Of a stretch of DNA of 64,000 nt, positions 46,732 to 57,542 are shown piece by piece. Each line of letters opens with the position of its first letter. Within the stretch, counting starts at the first letter, position 1. A program made the position numbers and the translations under genes. The stretch covers positions 96,525 to 160,524 of the forward strand of contig NW_005178444.1 of assembly GCF_000341285.1 (NCBI RefSeq), read 5' to 3'. The notes beneath the pieces are model-generated. The model did no database searches. It had not been told where the DNA came from and saw only the letters and a list, made by a program, of their open reading frames with translations. The stretch comes from Galdieria sulphuraria (lineage: Eukaryota > Rhodophyta > Bangiophyceae > Galdieriales > Galdieriaceae).

Positions 46732-46915
46732 CGTCCAACAATCCAATGAAAAGATCGGTAAGAAATATTTTAATGTTCGTTTATAAAATCACATCAACAA
46801 AAAACTTGTTTCAATACTATGAAAAGTTACTGCAATAGCACCACAAGGTTGAAAAGATTACTCTCAAATCCCTTCGCAACTTGGTACTTTGAACAGCTGT
46901 GCATAATATAAACTT

Positions 46916-47406
46916 TCAGTTACGTAAAAACAGATAGACAAGTAGAAAGAAAATAAATATAAACAAAATAAGATAACACATATGTCTTCCCGTTCTTTCA
47001 GAAACCAATCTTTGGAGACGGTTAACTGTACCACTCAAAAGTTCTCCCACAGAGTCGAAAGAGGTCGTCATATTGCCCAAAAACTGATTTTGGGAGTTTA
47101 CTTCTTGACCTATCTGAAGTGCAATCTGAAAGAATGCTTTTATTGAGAGTTTTCACGCACACAGAGACAACCTACGTCCTTAAGAGAACCCACTTTTCCA
47201 TGTAGTTGGTCCCACGCTTGATTGTTCTCTTGTTCAAATAACTGCTCTGCTTGGTCTCTACCCGTAGAATTACTACTTGCGTTTCTAGTATTGTTGTTTC
47301 CAAATAACAACTGTCTATTGCGTCGTTGTTCTTCCATAGGATTATTGACTCGTGACAATTTTCTCATATCCCACAAGTCTCTCCAAATATCGATGTGTGT
47401 ATTCAT
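46916..47406 (-). CDS. BET1: Bet1-type Qc SNARE
   Basis: ER-to-Golgi vesicle fusion SNARE. Two exons (47406-47176, 47125-46916; 50-bp intron) give 146 residues. After a ~45-residue N-terminus, the SNARE motif starts at EQENNQAWDQLHGKVGSLKD and continues in exon 2 with IGQEVNSQNQFLGNMTTSFDS and the zero-layer glutamine. A C-terminal hydrophobic anchor (CYLILFIFIFFLLVYLFL) ends the protein. Similarity to Bet1 is in the heptad layout and LSGTV-RLQRL segment. Length is close to the family's ~120-140. Confidence 0.82.
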
Positions 47407-47534
47407 TCTTACTTACTTCGTGGTGGGACAAGTAAAGGTGAGTTTTGTGTTTTGTTTTCATTGGTTTGGAGAGTATATGAGATGTGAAAGTTGACTTTTC
47501 AGAATATTTATGAAAAGACTGGTTTGAAATAGTT

Positions 47535-48599
47535 ATGAGTATTGTGGAAGAGAGTGAATATGAACATATAACTAGCCCAGAGAGTGGTAGAGATGAAGAG
47601 AGTATTGAACAAGATACTGCCACTGTAGAAAGAGTTTCTCATAAGGAAGATAGTGAATATTTGCAAGATAGTTTGGAAAGGATAGTAGAGGGATTCTCGG
47701 AAGGTAAAAGTGAGGAGTGTTTAGACACTAAAAACGAAGAAAACTATTCCGCGAACGGAAAGAATAACTGTGATAGTCGTACTGACAGAGATTTATTATT
47801 AGATAAGGTGGAATGTAGTCCAGAAAAGTGTAAAAGAAAAGCAAGGGAGGAAAAGGAGGAATGGACAGACGGTGGGATCAAGGAACACTTGTGCAAGAAA
47901 ATGTGTCCTTTAGTTGCCAATCAAGTATGTGAACGTTGTGGAGGGAAGGGTCACTCATCTATTCATTGCACTAGCTCAGAACAATTGGTTTCAACCCATC
48001 ATTCACAGTATGTTGATACCAGTCGTAAAGAACATTCTTTAGCTTCTGGAAAGCATGAAACTAGAATATGTTATCATTGTGGTAATCAAGGGCATTTGAT
48101 CAAGGAATGTCCTTATATTTTCGTCTCTTCACCTCGTGTTTTTGTTCCCAGTTATGAAGGTTGGCAAGTTGGTCCATCATGGGTTGGAACCGTTCCTGTT
48201 ATGCCAGTTCATGTGCCACTTTATCCGCTCACTTCAAGTCCTCAACGTGCGAGAGGAAGTAGAATTCGATGGGAAGGATGGAATCGTTCTCCAACTATGC
48301 ACTTGGATAGTTGGGCAACATTGAACAATCATTCTGCGTTGACAGAGCATCAACTTGGTGCAGTTGGGGCTTCTTCTTATGCTATGAAGAATAAAGTGAA
48401 TCATGGCAGATGTTTTCGTTGTGGTAAATATGGACATTGGACGAGGGACTGTCCTGAGAAGCCTGTAGATGCTGCTCCCGATGGTTGTTACAAATGTGGT
48501 CAACGTGGTCATTTAGCAAGAGAGTGTACTGCTTGTTATATTTGTTTAAGTTCTGAACATAAGGCAATTCATTGTCCAAAGAACCCTAGAGCTCGATGA
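47535..48599 (+). CDS. CCHC zinc-knuckle protein, CNBP-like
   Basis: Single exon, 354 residues. The N-terminal ~130 are acidic and Ser/Glu-rich. Five zinc-knuckle-like units follow: CERCGGKGHSSIHC, CYHCGNQGHLIKEC, CFRCGKYGHWTRDC, CYKCGQRGHLAREC and CYICLSSEHKAIHC. Four fit C-x2-C-x4-H-x4-C exactly. The middle ~100 residues are Ser/Pro/Arg-rich with no clear domain. Proteins of this pattern bind single-stranded RNA or DNA (CNBP/Gis2 type) and act in mRNA translation or processing. Which one cannot be said. There is no retroviral or transposon context here, so a Gag origin is not suggested. Confidence 0.85.
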   Translation: MSIVEESEYEHITSPESGRDEESIEQDTATVERVSHKEDSEYLQDSLERIVEGFSEGKSEECLDTKNEENYSANGKNNCDSRTDRDLLLDKVECSPEKCKRKAREEKEEWTDGGIKEHLCKKMCPLVANQVCERCGGKGHSSIHCTSSEQLVSTHHSQYVDTSRKEHSLASGKHETRICYHCGNQGHLIKECPYIFVSSPRVFVPSYEGWQVGPSWVGTVPVMPVHVPLYPLTSSPQRARGSRIRWEGWNRSPTMHLDSWATLNNHSALTEHQLGAVGASSYAMKNKVNHGRCFRCGKYGHWTRDCPEKPVDAAPDGCYKCGQRGHLARECTACYICLSSEHKAIHCPKNPRAR

Positions 48600-48660
48600 A
48601 GGAACCTATATTTCATAAACATTGAAAGGTAGAGTTTTTATTCAATCCATAAATATCTGC

Positions 48661-48687
<27 letters not shown>
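48661..48687. repeat. (AT)n microsatellite
   Basis: Thirteen AT dinucleotides in a row in the short gap between the zinc-knuckle gene and the SMP-30 gene. It lies 66 bp before the latter's start codon. Confidence 0.95.
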
Positions 48688-48691
<4 letters not shown>

Positions 48692-48752
48692 CGTATAGTT
48701 TCAATAGTCATAGCCATTTTTCTTTGGATCGGTGGAATCCACGAGTAGCTTC

Positions 48753-49754
48753 ATGTCGTCTGGTTTGCATCCAGTTATACAAGTAGCTCAAGAAAGTGGT
48801 GGTGATTTGCTAGAAAGTCCTTTTTGGAGCACCGCAACTAACTCACTATTCTACGTGGATATCGATGGTAAGAAGATTCACCAGTACAAGTTGGATACAG
48901 AGAAACATAGGAGTTGGAAAACGAACCAACGAGTTGGTTTTATTTGTCCTGTCTCGTCTAGTCCTCAAGTGGATACTGTTATGGGTGGTCTTGAAGATGG
49001 TCTTTATTGGTTGGATTTGTCATCTACAGAAGATTGTGTCGAAGAGCAAATATGGAGCCATAATATGGATACTCATATAGTGCGCTTCAACGATGGAAAG
49101 TGTGATAGTAGTGGCCGTCTTTTTGCTGGATTGATGGATTATCAATGGCAAGAAAAGTCATACAGTGAAGCACAAGGAAAGTTTTATTCCTTTGAAAGTT
49201 CGCAACGGCTTCGCAAAGCTGATTCCAAGAAACCGGTGAAAAGGAAACAACTCGACAAGATAAAGTCACAAGAAGTTTTATCTAAAATATGTTGCAGCAA
49301 TGGTCTTACTTGGTTGAGTGACTATCGACATCTTTTTTATATCGACTCTGGAAAATACGAGATCCTTTGTTATCCTTACGACATACAAACGGGCAAAATA
49401 GACAAGGACAGTAAACAGACTCTTGTTCGATTGGATAAAAAAGCAAGTGATGAGTTTTTTGTTTTTGATGGAATGTGTTGTGATATACAAGACAAGTTAT
49501 GGGTAGCGTTATGTGGAGCTGGAGTTGTGTTACAAATCGATGCTGCAACTGGAAAGGAATTGATGAGAATATCGGTTGGTTGTAAATATCCTACTTCGGT
49601 ATGTTTTGGAGGTCCTCATTTGGATATTCTTTTTGTGACAACTGCCAGAGAAACTATGCTGTCTCCAGGTTTCAACTCTCAGGGTGGTTCTCTTTTCATG
49701 TTACAAATTCCTGGTGTAAGAAGCTCTTGCAGTTCATATCCATTCCTGTATTAG
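48753..49754 (+). CDS. SMP-30/gluconolactonase/regucalcin-like protein
   Basis: Single exon. From the first ATG (48753) about 333 residues of a six-bladed beta-propeller: LLESPFWSTATNSLFYVDIDG, VSSSPQVDTVMGGLEDGLYW, RFNDGKCDSSGRLFAGLMDY, the Asn/Asp-rich ICCSNGLTWLSDYRHLFYIDSG and DGMCCDIQDKLWVALCGAGV. These contain the family's metal-binding Glu, Asn and Asp positions. Members open sugar lactones with a divalent metal or act as calcium-binding regulators. The substrate is unknown. A Lys-rich insert (KKPVKRKQLDK) lies between blades. An upstream in-frame GTG is ignored. Confidence 0.85.
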   Translation: MSSGLHPVIQVAQESGGDLLESPFWSTATNSLFYVDIDGKKIHQYKLDTEKHRSWKTNQRVGFICPVSSSPQVDTVMGGLEDGLYWLDLSSTEDCVEEQIWSHNMDTHIVRFNDGKCDSSGRLFAGLMDYQWQEKSYSEAQGKFYSFESSQRLRKADSKKPVKRKQLDKIKSQEVLSKICCSNGLTWLSDYRHLFYIDSGKYEILCYPYDIQTGKIDKDSKQTLVRLDKKASDEFFVFDGMCCDIQDKLWVALCGAGVVLQIDAATGKELMRISVGCKYPTSVCFGGPHLDILFVTTARETMLSPGFNSQGGSLFMLQIPGVRSSCSSYPFLY

Positions 49755-49865
49755 AATTCTGAAATGGATAATGTTCAACAATACATATACGAAATAAACA
49801 ACAAAATAAAAAGTTGGTCCATTACTCAAAGACATATAAAGGAAAGAATAGAGTTTCCTTTATTC

Positions 49866-50986
49866 TCAATCAACTGCCATAGTCGAACTATTTTCAGGAT
49901 CTGAAACAAATGGAGTTGGTACAAAAGACCTTTCAAAACGGCTAGATAAAATGCTCTATTCAATAACAGAAACTTAGTCAACCGATAATGAGTTGATAAA
50001 CACATACCGTCGTTCCTATAGGAAATGAATAGCCTTGTGGTTTCCTGAACTTTCTTTCATTTTCCTTTGCATATCCACGCAAATATTCCGTCTGTCCTCG
50101 CGTAATCACACAAAGATCCACGTTACCCTATAAGAGTTAAGTATTTGCAAACACTCATAAGAGAAGACCTACTCCTGAGCCTAAGTCGTTATAAATTCCT
50201 GCCGAGATAGCTTCATAGACTAACTTCTCAGCTTCTTCACGTGACATATCGTCCATATATTTTGACTCGAACACAGACATTGCTGCTAACGATCCAGAGC
50301 CCATAGTCACAAAGCTAAACAGACAAAATCATTCGCTATAAAACAAACCCAATATGAAAACTTACGGTAGCCTATCAGTTGAGCCATGTGGATAGACGGT
50401 GTATAAATGAGGTCCATAAAAGTCAACACCACCCAAAACAAGAGCTGCTGATACATATCCTTGGTACCGAAATAGCATCCTTTTCAATAAAGTGAGAGCT
50501 GTAGTCACCCTCGATTCACGACCCTATATCAACGGCATATTAGCAAAAACGACGCTTTCATTGCTCAACTTACAGAATTGAGTCGGTGTAGTTCCAACTG
50601 TGAAGAAACAAGCGCTGTTGTGTTTTCGGTATCCGCAGCTGTACCAGCTCCACAACAATAGATATTGGGCGCAATATAATGAATCTTTTCACAATTTTTA
50701 TCAAAAACTGTAGTATCTGATGTGGCTCTAAAAGGTAATCAATAAAAGTTTCTTGGATAGAAAATAAATAGTCTCACCTTGTATCAGCTCCCAAAACAAC
50801 TCCATCTCGAAAGACTAACCCAACTATGGTGGTACCTGTCTTTCTTGCGACAGGAACTTGATAACCCCTAGAAAATAGGTAAAACAGAATATTCGATAAA
50901 CTTAAAACTAACTTTTCCTTTAGTCTTTCATTTCTTTCCAACAAGTCAAACTGAAAGCCACCATCAGCACCGTTAAACTGACTCAT
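49866..50986 (-). CDS. PSMB7: 20S proteasome subunit beta type-7 (beta-2)
   Basis: Catalytic subunit with trypsin-like activity. Seven exons (50986-50913, 50867-50778, 50727-50574, 50523-50366, 50314-50173, 50127-50008, 49955-49866; introns 45-52 bp) give 275 residues. A 36-residue propeptide ends TG before Thr37, the N-terminal nucleophile ([21 protein letters not shown]), and the catalytic lysine lies in FDKNCEKIH. Other signatures: [26 protein letters not shown] and [15 protein letters not shown]. The C-terminal arm is present. All positions needed for an active beta-2 are intact. Confidence 0.94.
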
Positions 50987-51366
50987 ATTTCAATTCTATC
51001 CAATCCACGATGAGACCATTAAGTTACTTGTAACATATTTCTATTCTTTTAAGTTTGGTTTGAATTGATGGACACTTGGTACGGCTGACTAATTGTAGAC
51101 AAGATGCTATTACTATCTATCAATCTATAATAAGAGTCCCAGTTGCTGAGTTTCTCAAATTCTCCTGGTACTCTTTTCAATAGTCTAATGGTTCTCATGA
51201 TGGCGAAGAAGTGTGACAAAGATTTTTACGAGACAGAATCATTTTCAATTGGCTTCCAATGTCAAACACGATTCCATTTCATTCAATATGGGTCAAAGCT
51301 ATTTATGAGAAAATCCACACAAACAATATCAGGAGAAATAGATTTTACTATTCTGACTCCATTCAC
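50987..51366. other. Intergenic region between proteasome and tubulin genes
   Basis: About 380 bp with the PSMB7 promoter and tubulin 3' region. A plus-strand frame at 51143-51373 is open but shows no family-like sequence and overlaps the tubulin stop, so it is left out. Confidence 0.45.
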
Positions 51367-52704
51367 TCAATAATCCTCTTCATCACCATCACCATCTTCT
51401 CCAAAGTCATCATCTATAGTCGCCTCTTGATATTGTTGATACTCTGACACTAAATCACTCATGTTGCTCTCTGCCTCAGTAAATTCCATTTCATCCATTC
51501 CTTCTCCAGTATACCAGTGAAGAAATGCTTTTCGTCGGAACATGGCTGCAAACTGTTCACCAACTCGTTTGAACAACTCCTGAATGGCTGTAGAATTGCC
51601 AATAAATGTGGCAGAACGTTGCATTCCCTTTGGAGGAATATCACAAAGAGAACTTTTAATATTGTTAGGTATCCATTCCACAAAGGAAGCGGCATTCTTA
51701 TTTTGGACAGTCATAAGCTGATCGTCAATTTCGTTGGTAGGCACTTTTCCTCGGAAATATGCTGCTGCAGTAAGATAACGGCCATGTCGAGGGTCACATG
51801 CTGCCATCATGTTACGAGAATCAAAGATTTGTTGGCACAAATCAGCCACAGAACTCGACTTGTATTGCTGCGTTCCAGGTGCTGCTAATGGAGCAAATCC
51901 AATCATGAAGAAATGTAAACGAGGGAATGGAATAAGATTGGTAGCCAACTTGCGCAAGTCTGCATTCAGCTGTCCTGGGAAACGGAGAGAACAGGTAATA
52001 CCTGACATCACTGCAGTTACTAACTGATTGAGATCGTTATAGGAAGGATTGTTCATTTTCAAAGTGTTGTGACAAATATTGTAAAGTGCTTCATTATCTA
52101 TACAGAATACTTCATCTCCATTTTCTACCAACTGATGAACTGAAAGAATACAGTTGTAAGGCTCAACAACAGTGTCGGATACTTTGGGAGAAGGTAATAC
52201 GGAATACGTTCCCATCATTCGATCGGGATATTCTTCTCTTATTTTGGAAATTAATAAAGTTCCCATTCCCGAACCTGTGCCTCCACCCAACGAATGAGTT
52301 ACTTGAAAACCTTGCAAACAGTCACAAGCTTCTGCCTCTTTTCGGACGACATCTAAAACTGCATCTACCAATTCGGCACCTTCTGTATAATGACCTTTGG
52401 CCCAATTATTTCCTGCACCACTTTGACCGTAGATAAAGTTATCTGGGCGAAACATTTTGCCCAACTTTCCACTTCTTATAGCATCCATAGTTCCTGGTTC
52501 CAAGTCCACAAGAACTGCGCGAGGTACATAATGTTTATCGGAAGCTTCTGAATAATATACGTTTATCCTGTCCAATTGAGAGTTGGTATCTCCTACATAG
52601 TATCCATCTGGAGAGAGACCATGCTCGTCGCAAATGACTTCCCAGAACTTGGTACCAATTTGATTTCCACACTGTCCGGCTTGAACGTGTACAATTTCAC
52701 GCAT
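51367..52704 (-). CDS. TUBB: Beta-tubulin
   Basis: Microtubule subunit, 445 residues in a single uninterrupted exon. It starts [17 protein letters not shown], the N-terminal MREI that elsewhere controls tubulin mRNA stability. Tubulin signature GGGTGSGMG, and a highly acidic C-terminal tail ([10 protein letters not shown]) as in other beta-tubulins. In-frame codons upstream of ATG 52704 would add MLRI, which is not tubulin-like. All GTP-binding loops are present. The intronless form stands out beside neighbours with up to nine exons. Confidence 0.98.
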   Translation of the reverse strand: MREIVHVQAGQCGNQIGTKFWEVICDEHGLSPDGYYVGDTNSQLDRINVYYSEASDKHYVPRAVLVDLEPGTMDAIRSGKLGKMFRPDNFIYGQSGAGNNWAKGHYTEGAELVDAVLDVVRKEAEACDCLQGFQVTHSLGGGTGSGMGTLLISKIREEYPDRMMGTYSVLPSPKVSDTVVEPYNCILSVHQLVENGDEVFCIDNEALYNICHNTLKMNNPSYNDLNQLVTAVMSGITCSLRFPGQLNADLRKLATNLIPFPRLHFFMIGFAPLAAPGTQQYKSSSVADLCQQIFDSRNMMAACDPRHGRYLTAAAYFRGKVPTNEIDDQLMTVQNKNAASFVEWIPNNIKSSLCDIPPKGMQRSATFIGNSTAIQELFKRVGEQFAAMFRRKAFLHWYTGEGMDEMEFTEAESNMSDLVSEYQQYQEATIDDDFGEDGDGDEEDY

Positions 52705-53004
52705 AATTCTTAGCACTTCAATGAGACAAAGATGTATATCCGAAAGGAGTTATTGAACCTACCTTGTCTGTCAATATACTCACACGAAAATCGAAAAATC
52801 GAAAGACAGAGACTCTGAAATGACTGCTGGCTAAAACAGAAAGGTTTGTATGAGGTGGCTACGATCCCAGACAAAGAAAGACACGTTGAATTTGAATAAG
52901 GCGCGCAATTGAATAAAAAAAAAGAAATGGGACAAATGAGGCGCTGTCTAATGCAATTTTTGGGGGAATTTCACAAAGCCATGTAATCTATTGCGAACGC
53001 TTGT
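52705..53004. other. Intergenic region upstream of tubulin
   Basis: 300 bp between the tubulin start and the Rpt4 stop. It contains a GCGCGC motif (AAGGCGCGCAATT near 52900), which could be a cell-cycle element for tubulin, but this is only a guess. Confidence 0.35.
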
Positions 53005-54629
53005 TTATTCGCTTTGTTTAAAACTACTAGAATAATCAACTTTAGATTCCAACTTCTTATTATCCGCAATTTTTCGCACTGCCTTCATAAAGTCTTCATG
53101 TATAACATAGTCTCTATCCGCACGAAGAGCAAATAAACCTAATACGGCAATAAGAAACTTTCTCTCTATTCAAAACTGTCGATCCTTACCAGCCTCGGTA
53201 CAAATATTTCGCAAATCAGCCCCATTAAAGCCTTCTGCAAGGCTAACTACTGCTTCGTAATCAATTTCACCTCCCAAATTAAGTTTCTCTAAACATAAAA
53301 TAAATATTTACTCATAAAAAAACTAGAAATTCTTACTGGAATGAATTCTCAAAATATCCAAACGTCCTTGCTCATTGGGTAGCGGTATTTCTATCTTCCT
53401 ATCCAATCGACCGGGTCTAAGCAATGCAGGATCTAACACATCCTTTCAATTTAAAGTCAACATATATACTGCTTTTTTCTAAAAATCACATTACTGGACG
53501 ATTCGTGGCCATTACAAGTTTGACCTTTCCAATTTCATCAAAGCCATCCAGCTGATTTAAGAGTTCCATCAAGGTTCTTTGGATCTCTCGATCTGCTGAA
53601 GTTCCTTCCGAAAAACGACGACCACCAATAGCATCAATTTCATCCATAAAGATAATACAAGGTTCGTGTGCCTTTGCATATTGAAACATTTCTCGAATAA
53701 TACGGGCACTTTCTCCTAAAAAGAATATTAGTTTCATACCAAACACTACAAAACCTATAAAAACCTATATATTTATCAACAATAGCACTCGCTACCACTT
53801 TCAGGAAACTACAATCCATATTGGAAGCAATCGCTCTGGCCAATAAGGTCTTCCCAGTTCCTGGTGGCCCATACAATAGTACCCCTTTAGGAGTCTTGAT
53901 TCCAACTCCTACATATATTCAATAAATAATATCTGAGACTGGAAAGTCTTCATTACGTTGAAATAGTTCAGGATTCGTGAGAGGTAGTTCTACAACTTCT
54001 CGAAGTTCTCTCAGCTGCTCCGAAAGACCGCCAACATCTGAATAGGGAACGTGACCAGGATCTTCCGTCAACATATTATACACAAGAGGATCTACCTCTC
54101 TAGGGAGTATACGCATAATTGTCAACGTAGTCATATCTAATGAGACCTGAAACAAACAGCCTTCATAAGAGAGAATAGAGAAGCGCAAAACTGAATTTCC
54201 CTTACACGTGCTCCTTGTATAAGTTTATCTCTATCAATTTTATTTCTACAGCCAACCACATAACGTGGGCCGCTAGAAGCCTGAAAAGAGTTGTTGACAC
54301 GAAACTGACTCAGCCAAAGTTACTTACTTTCACAATATACTTTTCTTGATCAATAGCTCGAAGAACTTCACCTATTATTTGACCGACACTTTGCAACGCT
54401 TTCAAATCGTCTTCCGTCTTATCAAACTACGAACAAATATGAGACCCACGTCATAAGACCTTAGTCTAACACATACTTGTTGCTTCAGACCTTTAACTTC
54501 CTCTCGGAGCCTTCGTACTCTATGTTCAATATCTCTATGTTGCGAAAGTACTCGCTGATACTCTTTAAGTGCATTTGTACGTCGAGTATCTTGTGTTTCA
54601 GAGTGCGTATCAACAGCCACAGAAGACAT
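53005..54629 (-). CDS. PSMC6: 26S proteasome regulatory ATPase Rpt4 (PSMC6)
   Basis: AAA subunit of the 19S base that unfolds substrates. Nine exons (54629-54477, 54426-54328, 54280-54206, 54146-53957, 53908-53765, 53715-53495, 53442-53337, 53288-53190, 53138-53005; introns 47-59 bp) give 406 residues. Coiled-coil start ([17 protein letters not shown]), OB domain, then [38 protein letters not shown], Walker [27 protein letters not shown] and [18 protein letters not shown]. The C-terminus matches Rpt4 ([18 protein letters not shown]) rather than the HbYX tails of Rpt2, Rpt3 and Rpt5. Start ATG lies 14 bp from the divergent gene. Confidence 0.95.
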
Positions 54630-54643
54630 ATGAAAATTGATCA
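54630..54643. promoter_or_regulatory. 14-bp spacer between divergent start codons
   Basis: The Rpt4 ATG (minus) and the R3H/G-patch ATG (plus) are 14 bases apart. At least one core promoter or 5' leader must overlap the neighbour's coding sequence, or one of the starts is misplaced. Confidence 0.6.
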
Positions 54644-56296
54644 ATGTCAGATAAGAAGAGAAGTGGCGGGAAGCATCGCTATTCACATAAGCTTTCCAAG
54701 AACCAGAATAAGGATGTGGTGAATGAAAACTCGAATAAAAAGCCAACACGGCTTGAAACTTCTTTCAAACACAATTTTTCAACTGATCGTTCCGAGGTTG
54801 ACCCTTCTCTTGACTTGTACTTTATAGCTAACGACTTGGAAAACTTGGAGTTGTGTGGAGGAAGTTTTCCTCAACTGACGTATACAGACAATATTAAAGA
54901 AGAAGTAAACCAATCTTCGACCACAAAGGTTTCAAAGGATGCTTTTGTTGCTATGGATTCGCAAAGTTCTTCGAGAAGTAATAGCTCGGAAGACGAAAGC
55001 GAAGCTTCTTCCAGTCAGATTCTAAACCCTATGGAAGCATTGGTAGATTATGAAAGTTCCGACAGTATGGATAGTCTAAGCTCCCATAAAATTCAACAGA
55101 TGAGTGAAGAGGAAGCTTTGGACTATATTCAGTATTTAAAGCGAAAGATTCAAAGGATTGAACAAGTTTTGCAAGTTCGGTCAGGCTCTAGTTCTTTAAG
55201 AGGACAGAAAAAGAATTCAGATTCCAAAAAAAACCTTGGCTCTAAGACTGTTGCTGAAGAGAATTCGGAATATGAAGAGGAAGAAGCTTGTGGAAGAAGT
55301 AAATCAAGTAAGCGTTCAAAAAGAAATTCCAAGGAGAGTTCTATTGTTACAAACAATTCGTCACAAGCATTCTTTCAGAGCCATTTAAGGAAACATAGAA
55401 TTCGTTCTCGTTATAATCTGGTAGACGATGGGTTTGACTACGCCATGAGTCTAACAGCATCCAAGTATGGAAATGTTTTTATCAGACTCTCATAAAGAGT
55501 CCTTATTTTTTAAATCTGTCTACTTTAGGAAGCCCAGAAGGAAAAAGCAATCGAATGCTCGTGAGAAAGGCAAACGAGGTTCTGTTTTACGGACTTTTCA
55601 GCAAATACGTACTTTTCTCGAAGCAGATTGTGGTAGAACTTATACATTTCCTTCTTTGAGTAGACATGTACGGTTTGCAATACACAGATACGCGGTAGGG
55701 TGTCACGTGCATTGATTGCTAGAGAACTTATCCGAGTTGTAACAGGAAGCTTGTGGAATACATAGTCGTAGTCATGGAAGAGAAGGCAAGCGAGCCATTA
55801 CGCTTACGCGACGATCCCGCTGGAAGATACCTAACGAAGAGATAGAGGACTCAATTTTGGAAGAGATTGGACTAGGAAGCGATACGAAGCAGAAGCAGAA
55901 GCAGAAGAAGAAGAATGGAAGCCTTAGAAAGGATTCCCAGAAAGGTAAGAACCCTTTGAGTTTTACTTTGCTTAAAAAGAACACTGACTTGGCTATCTGA
56001 ATATTACAACCTTAGCAATGGCAGCAGCAACTACTTATTCTGCTCGTGGACGTAAGGAATTGGAAAAATCCTTGGCTGCTACTATAACGGAAGATAATAT
56101 CGGTCATCGGTGAGCACGAAACGGATATAACTTGGTCACTTTTCTCACTACATTTAGAATGTTGCAAACAATGGGATGGTCAAAAGGCCAAAGTCTTGGA
56201 CATCCCCATCGTGAAGAAACTGGCTTGAAGCATCCTTTGTCAGTTGTTATTCGACCACCCAGAGCTGGTTTGGGTAGTCGGGAGGAAGAAACTTGA
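54644..56296 (+). CDS. R3H plus G-patch protein, Sqs1-like
   Basis: Five exons (54644-55464, 55529-55694, 55746-55944, 56016-56109, 56158-56296; introns 48-71 bp) give 472 residues. The first ~270 are Ser/Glu/Lys-rich and probably disordered, with coiled-coil potential around EEALDYIQYLKRKIQRIEQ. The R3H domain is VRFAIHRYAEACGIHSRSHG (Arg-x3-His) and the G-patch is NIGHRMLQTMGWSKGQSLG with GLKHPLSVVIRPPRAGLG at the end. This order matches yeast Sqs1/Pfa1, which activates the helicase Prp43 in splicing and ribosome biogenesis. The link to a helicase here is inferred. The second and third exon joins are needed to complete R3H. Confidence 0.85.
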
Positions 56297-56702
56297 AATA
56301 ATAGATATATATGTGTGTGTATATACTTAGTGTTTGCAGTAGACTGTAAAGCCATTCCCTCGAAGGTATTCAATCTCCTCGCGAAAAAGATATAGCTATC
56401 TTGTTAAATAGCCACACTTCTGACTCCCTTTGTACCACAAAACAGTGGAGCAACTTGTTGAAGAAGTTGAGAAAAATAACGTGTTGATCTCAGTTTTATA
56501 TTTCGAAGTTACAGAGGACATATGTAATTAATAACCTTGTTTGAATTGTCATCGATAACATTCCAGCAGAGTGTTCGGCACGTGGCATTTCAATTCCATA
56601 AAACGGAATTTTCTGGAAGCCCGAAACGTTTCTATAAAAGAACGGTCAAACCCTGTTATCCATTATTGTAATTTGTATTTGAAATTTAGTGTTGCGAAGA
56701 AC
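56297..56702. other. Intergenic region
   Basis: About 400 bp, AT-rich, between two genes on the same strand. A short frame at 56571-56816 overlaps the next gene's first exon in frame from ATG 56703. The part before that ATG is not assigned. Confidence 0.4.
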
Positions 56703-57389
56703 ATGGTTGATACGAAACTTCAAGACGGTGCTAGTGCAGCTCTATGGACTTGTAGGTTCTTCCTTTACATAGTTATTCTAGGTAAGGACATTGTAGCCAG
56801 TCGTTGTGGTAGATAACTGATTTTTATAGCATTCTCTGCCACTATTGTTGGGCTCGACGGAAGAAAAGGAGATAACATATGGAATGACGCTCTGAACTAT
56901 AAAGGCAAAATAATTGACTTCTGTGCCTATTCAGCTTCTTCTGTTGTAGAAGGTGGTGACCATGGTGCCTGTAAATATGTCATGGCATTGGCTTCTATTA
57001 GTTTGATTCTAGTCTTCTTTCTCTGGTTATTCACATTTGTTGATGCACTTTACCCAGTTCTCACAAAGTTTTGGTTTGTTGAACTTGGAGTTAATGTATT
57101 TCAGACACTGTGGTGGTATGTCATTTGAATACTGTTTCTCATTTAGATATTGATTCGAGTAAATAATAGGTTAATTGGTGCCATCGTCGTAACAGTCAAG
57201 AGGCCATCGAGTTCAGTTATGGACGCCCTTAGTCTGACGAAAGATATCAATACGATAGAAGGTTTGTCTTGGATTAACTTCGCTTTTAGTTTATTCCTTT
57301 GTGGAGTGTCGGTAGTCGACGGTCTGTTGGTTGGGGATCGAACTTCTTCCTCTGGAAAGCAACAAAATACGGGATCCAATAATGCTTAA
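56703..57389 (+). CDS. Four-helix membrane protein, MARVEL/CASP-like (tentative)
   Basis: Three exons (56703-56781, 56830-57115, 57170-57389; introns 48 and 54 bp) give 194 residues. Four hydrophobic spans: ALWTCRFFLYIVILGAFSAT (1), a 25-residue span around VMALASISLILVFFLWLF (2), FWFVELGVNVFQTLWWLIGA (3), and INFAFSLFLCGVSVVDGL (4). Cysteines sit in the first loop (DFCAYSA, GACKY). The layout (short termini, four helices, loop 1 large) is that of MARVEL or CASP-like proteins that shape membranes or junctions, but no signature is strong enough to name the family. Confidence 0.6.
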
Positions 57390-57542
57390 ATGAGGAGTAG
57401 TTATCCACTTGAGATAATGTTGATAGTGTGCATGAAGTTGTGTTTTTGTTATCTTGCCTAATAAGGATGTTTCGTCCTTTGTGGCGATGAGTTGGTTTGC
57501 ATTTGTCGAATAAAGAAATCAATTTGAAAATGGAATGCTATA

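Noticed and set aside
47535-48599. Zinc-knuckle protein as a retrotransposon Gag
   Set aside because: No reverse transcriptase, integrase, LTR or protease nearby; the five-knuckle layout fits CNBP/Gis2-type host proteins.
48661-48687. (AT)n run as a transposon target or origin
   Set aside because: Simple dinucleotide repeat with no flanking duplication or inverted repeat.
51143-51373. 76-codon plus-strand frame near the tubulin 3' end
   Set aside because: Overlaps the tubulin stop antisense and shows no conserved motif.
52086-52436. 116-codon plus-strand frame inside beta-tubulin
   Set aside because: Exact antisense of a highly conserved coding region; a shadow frame.
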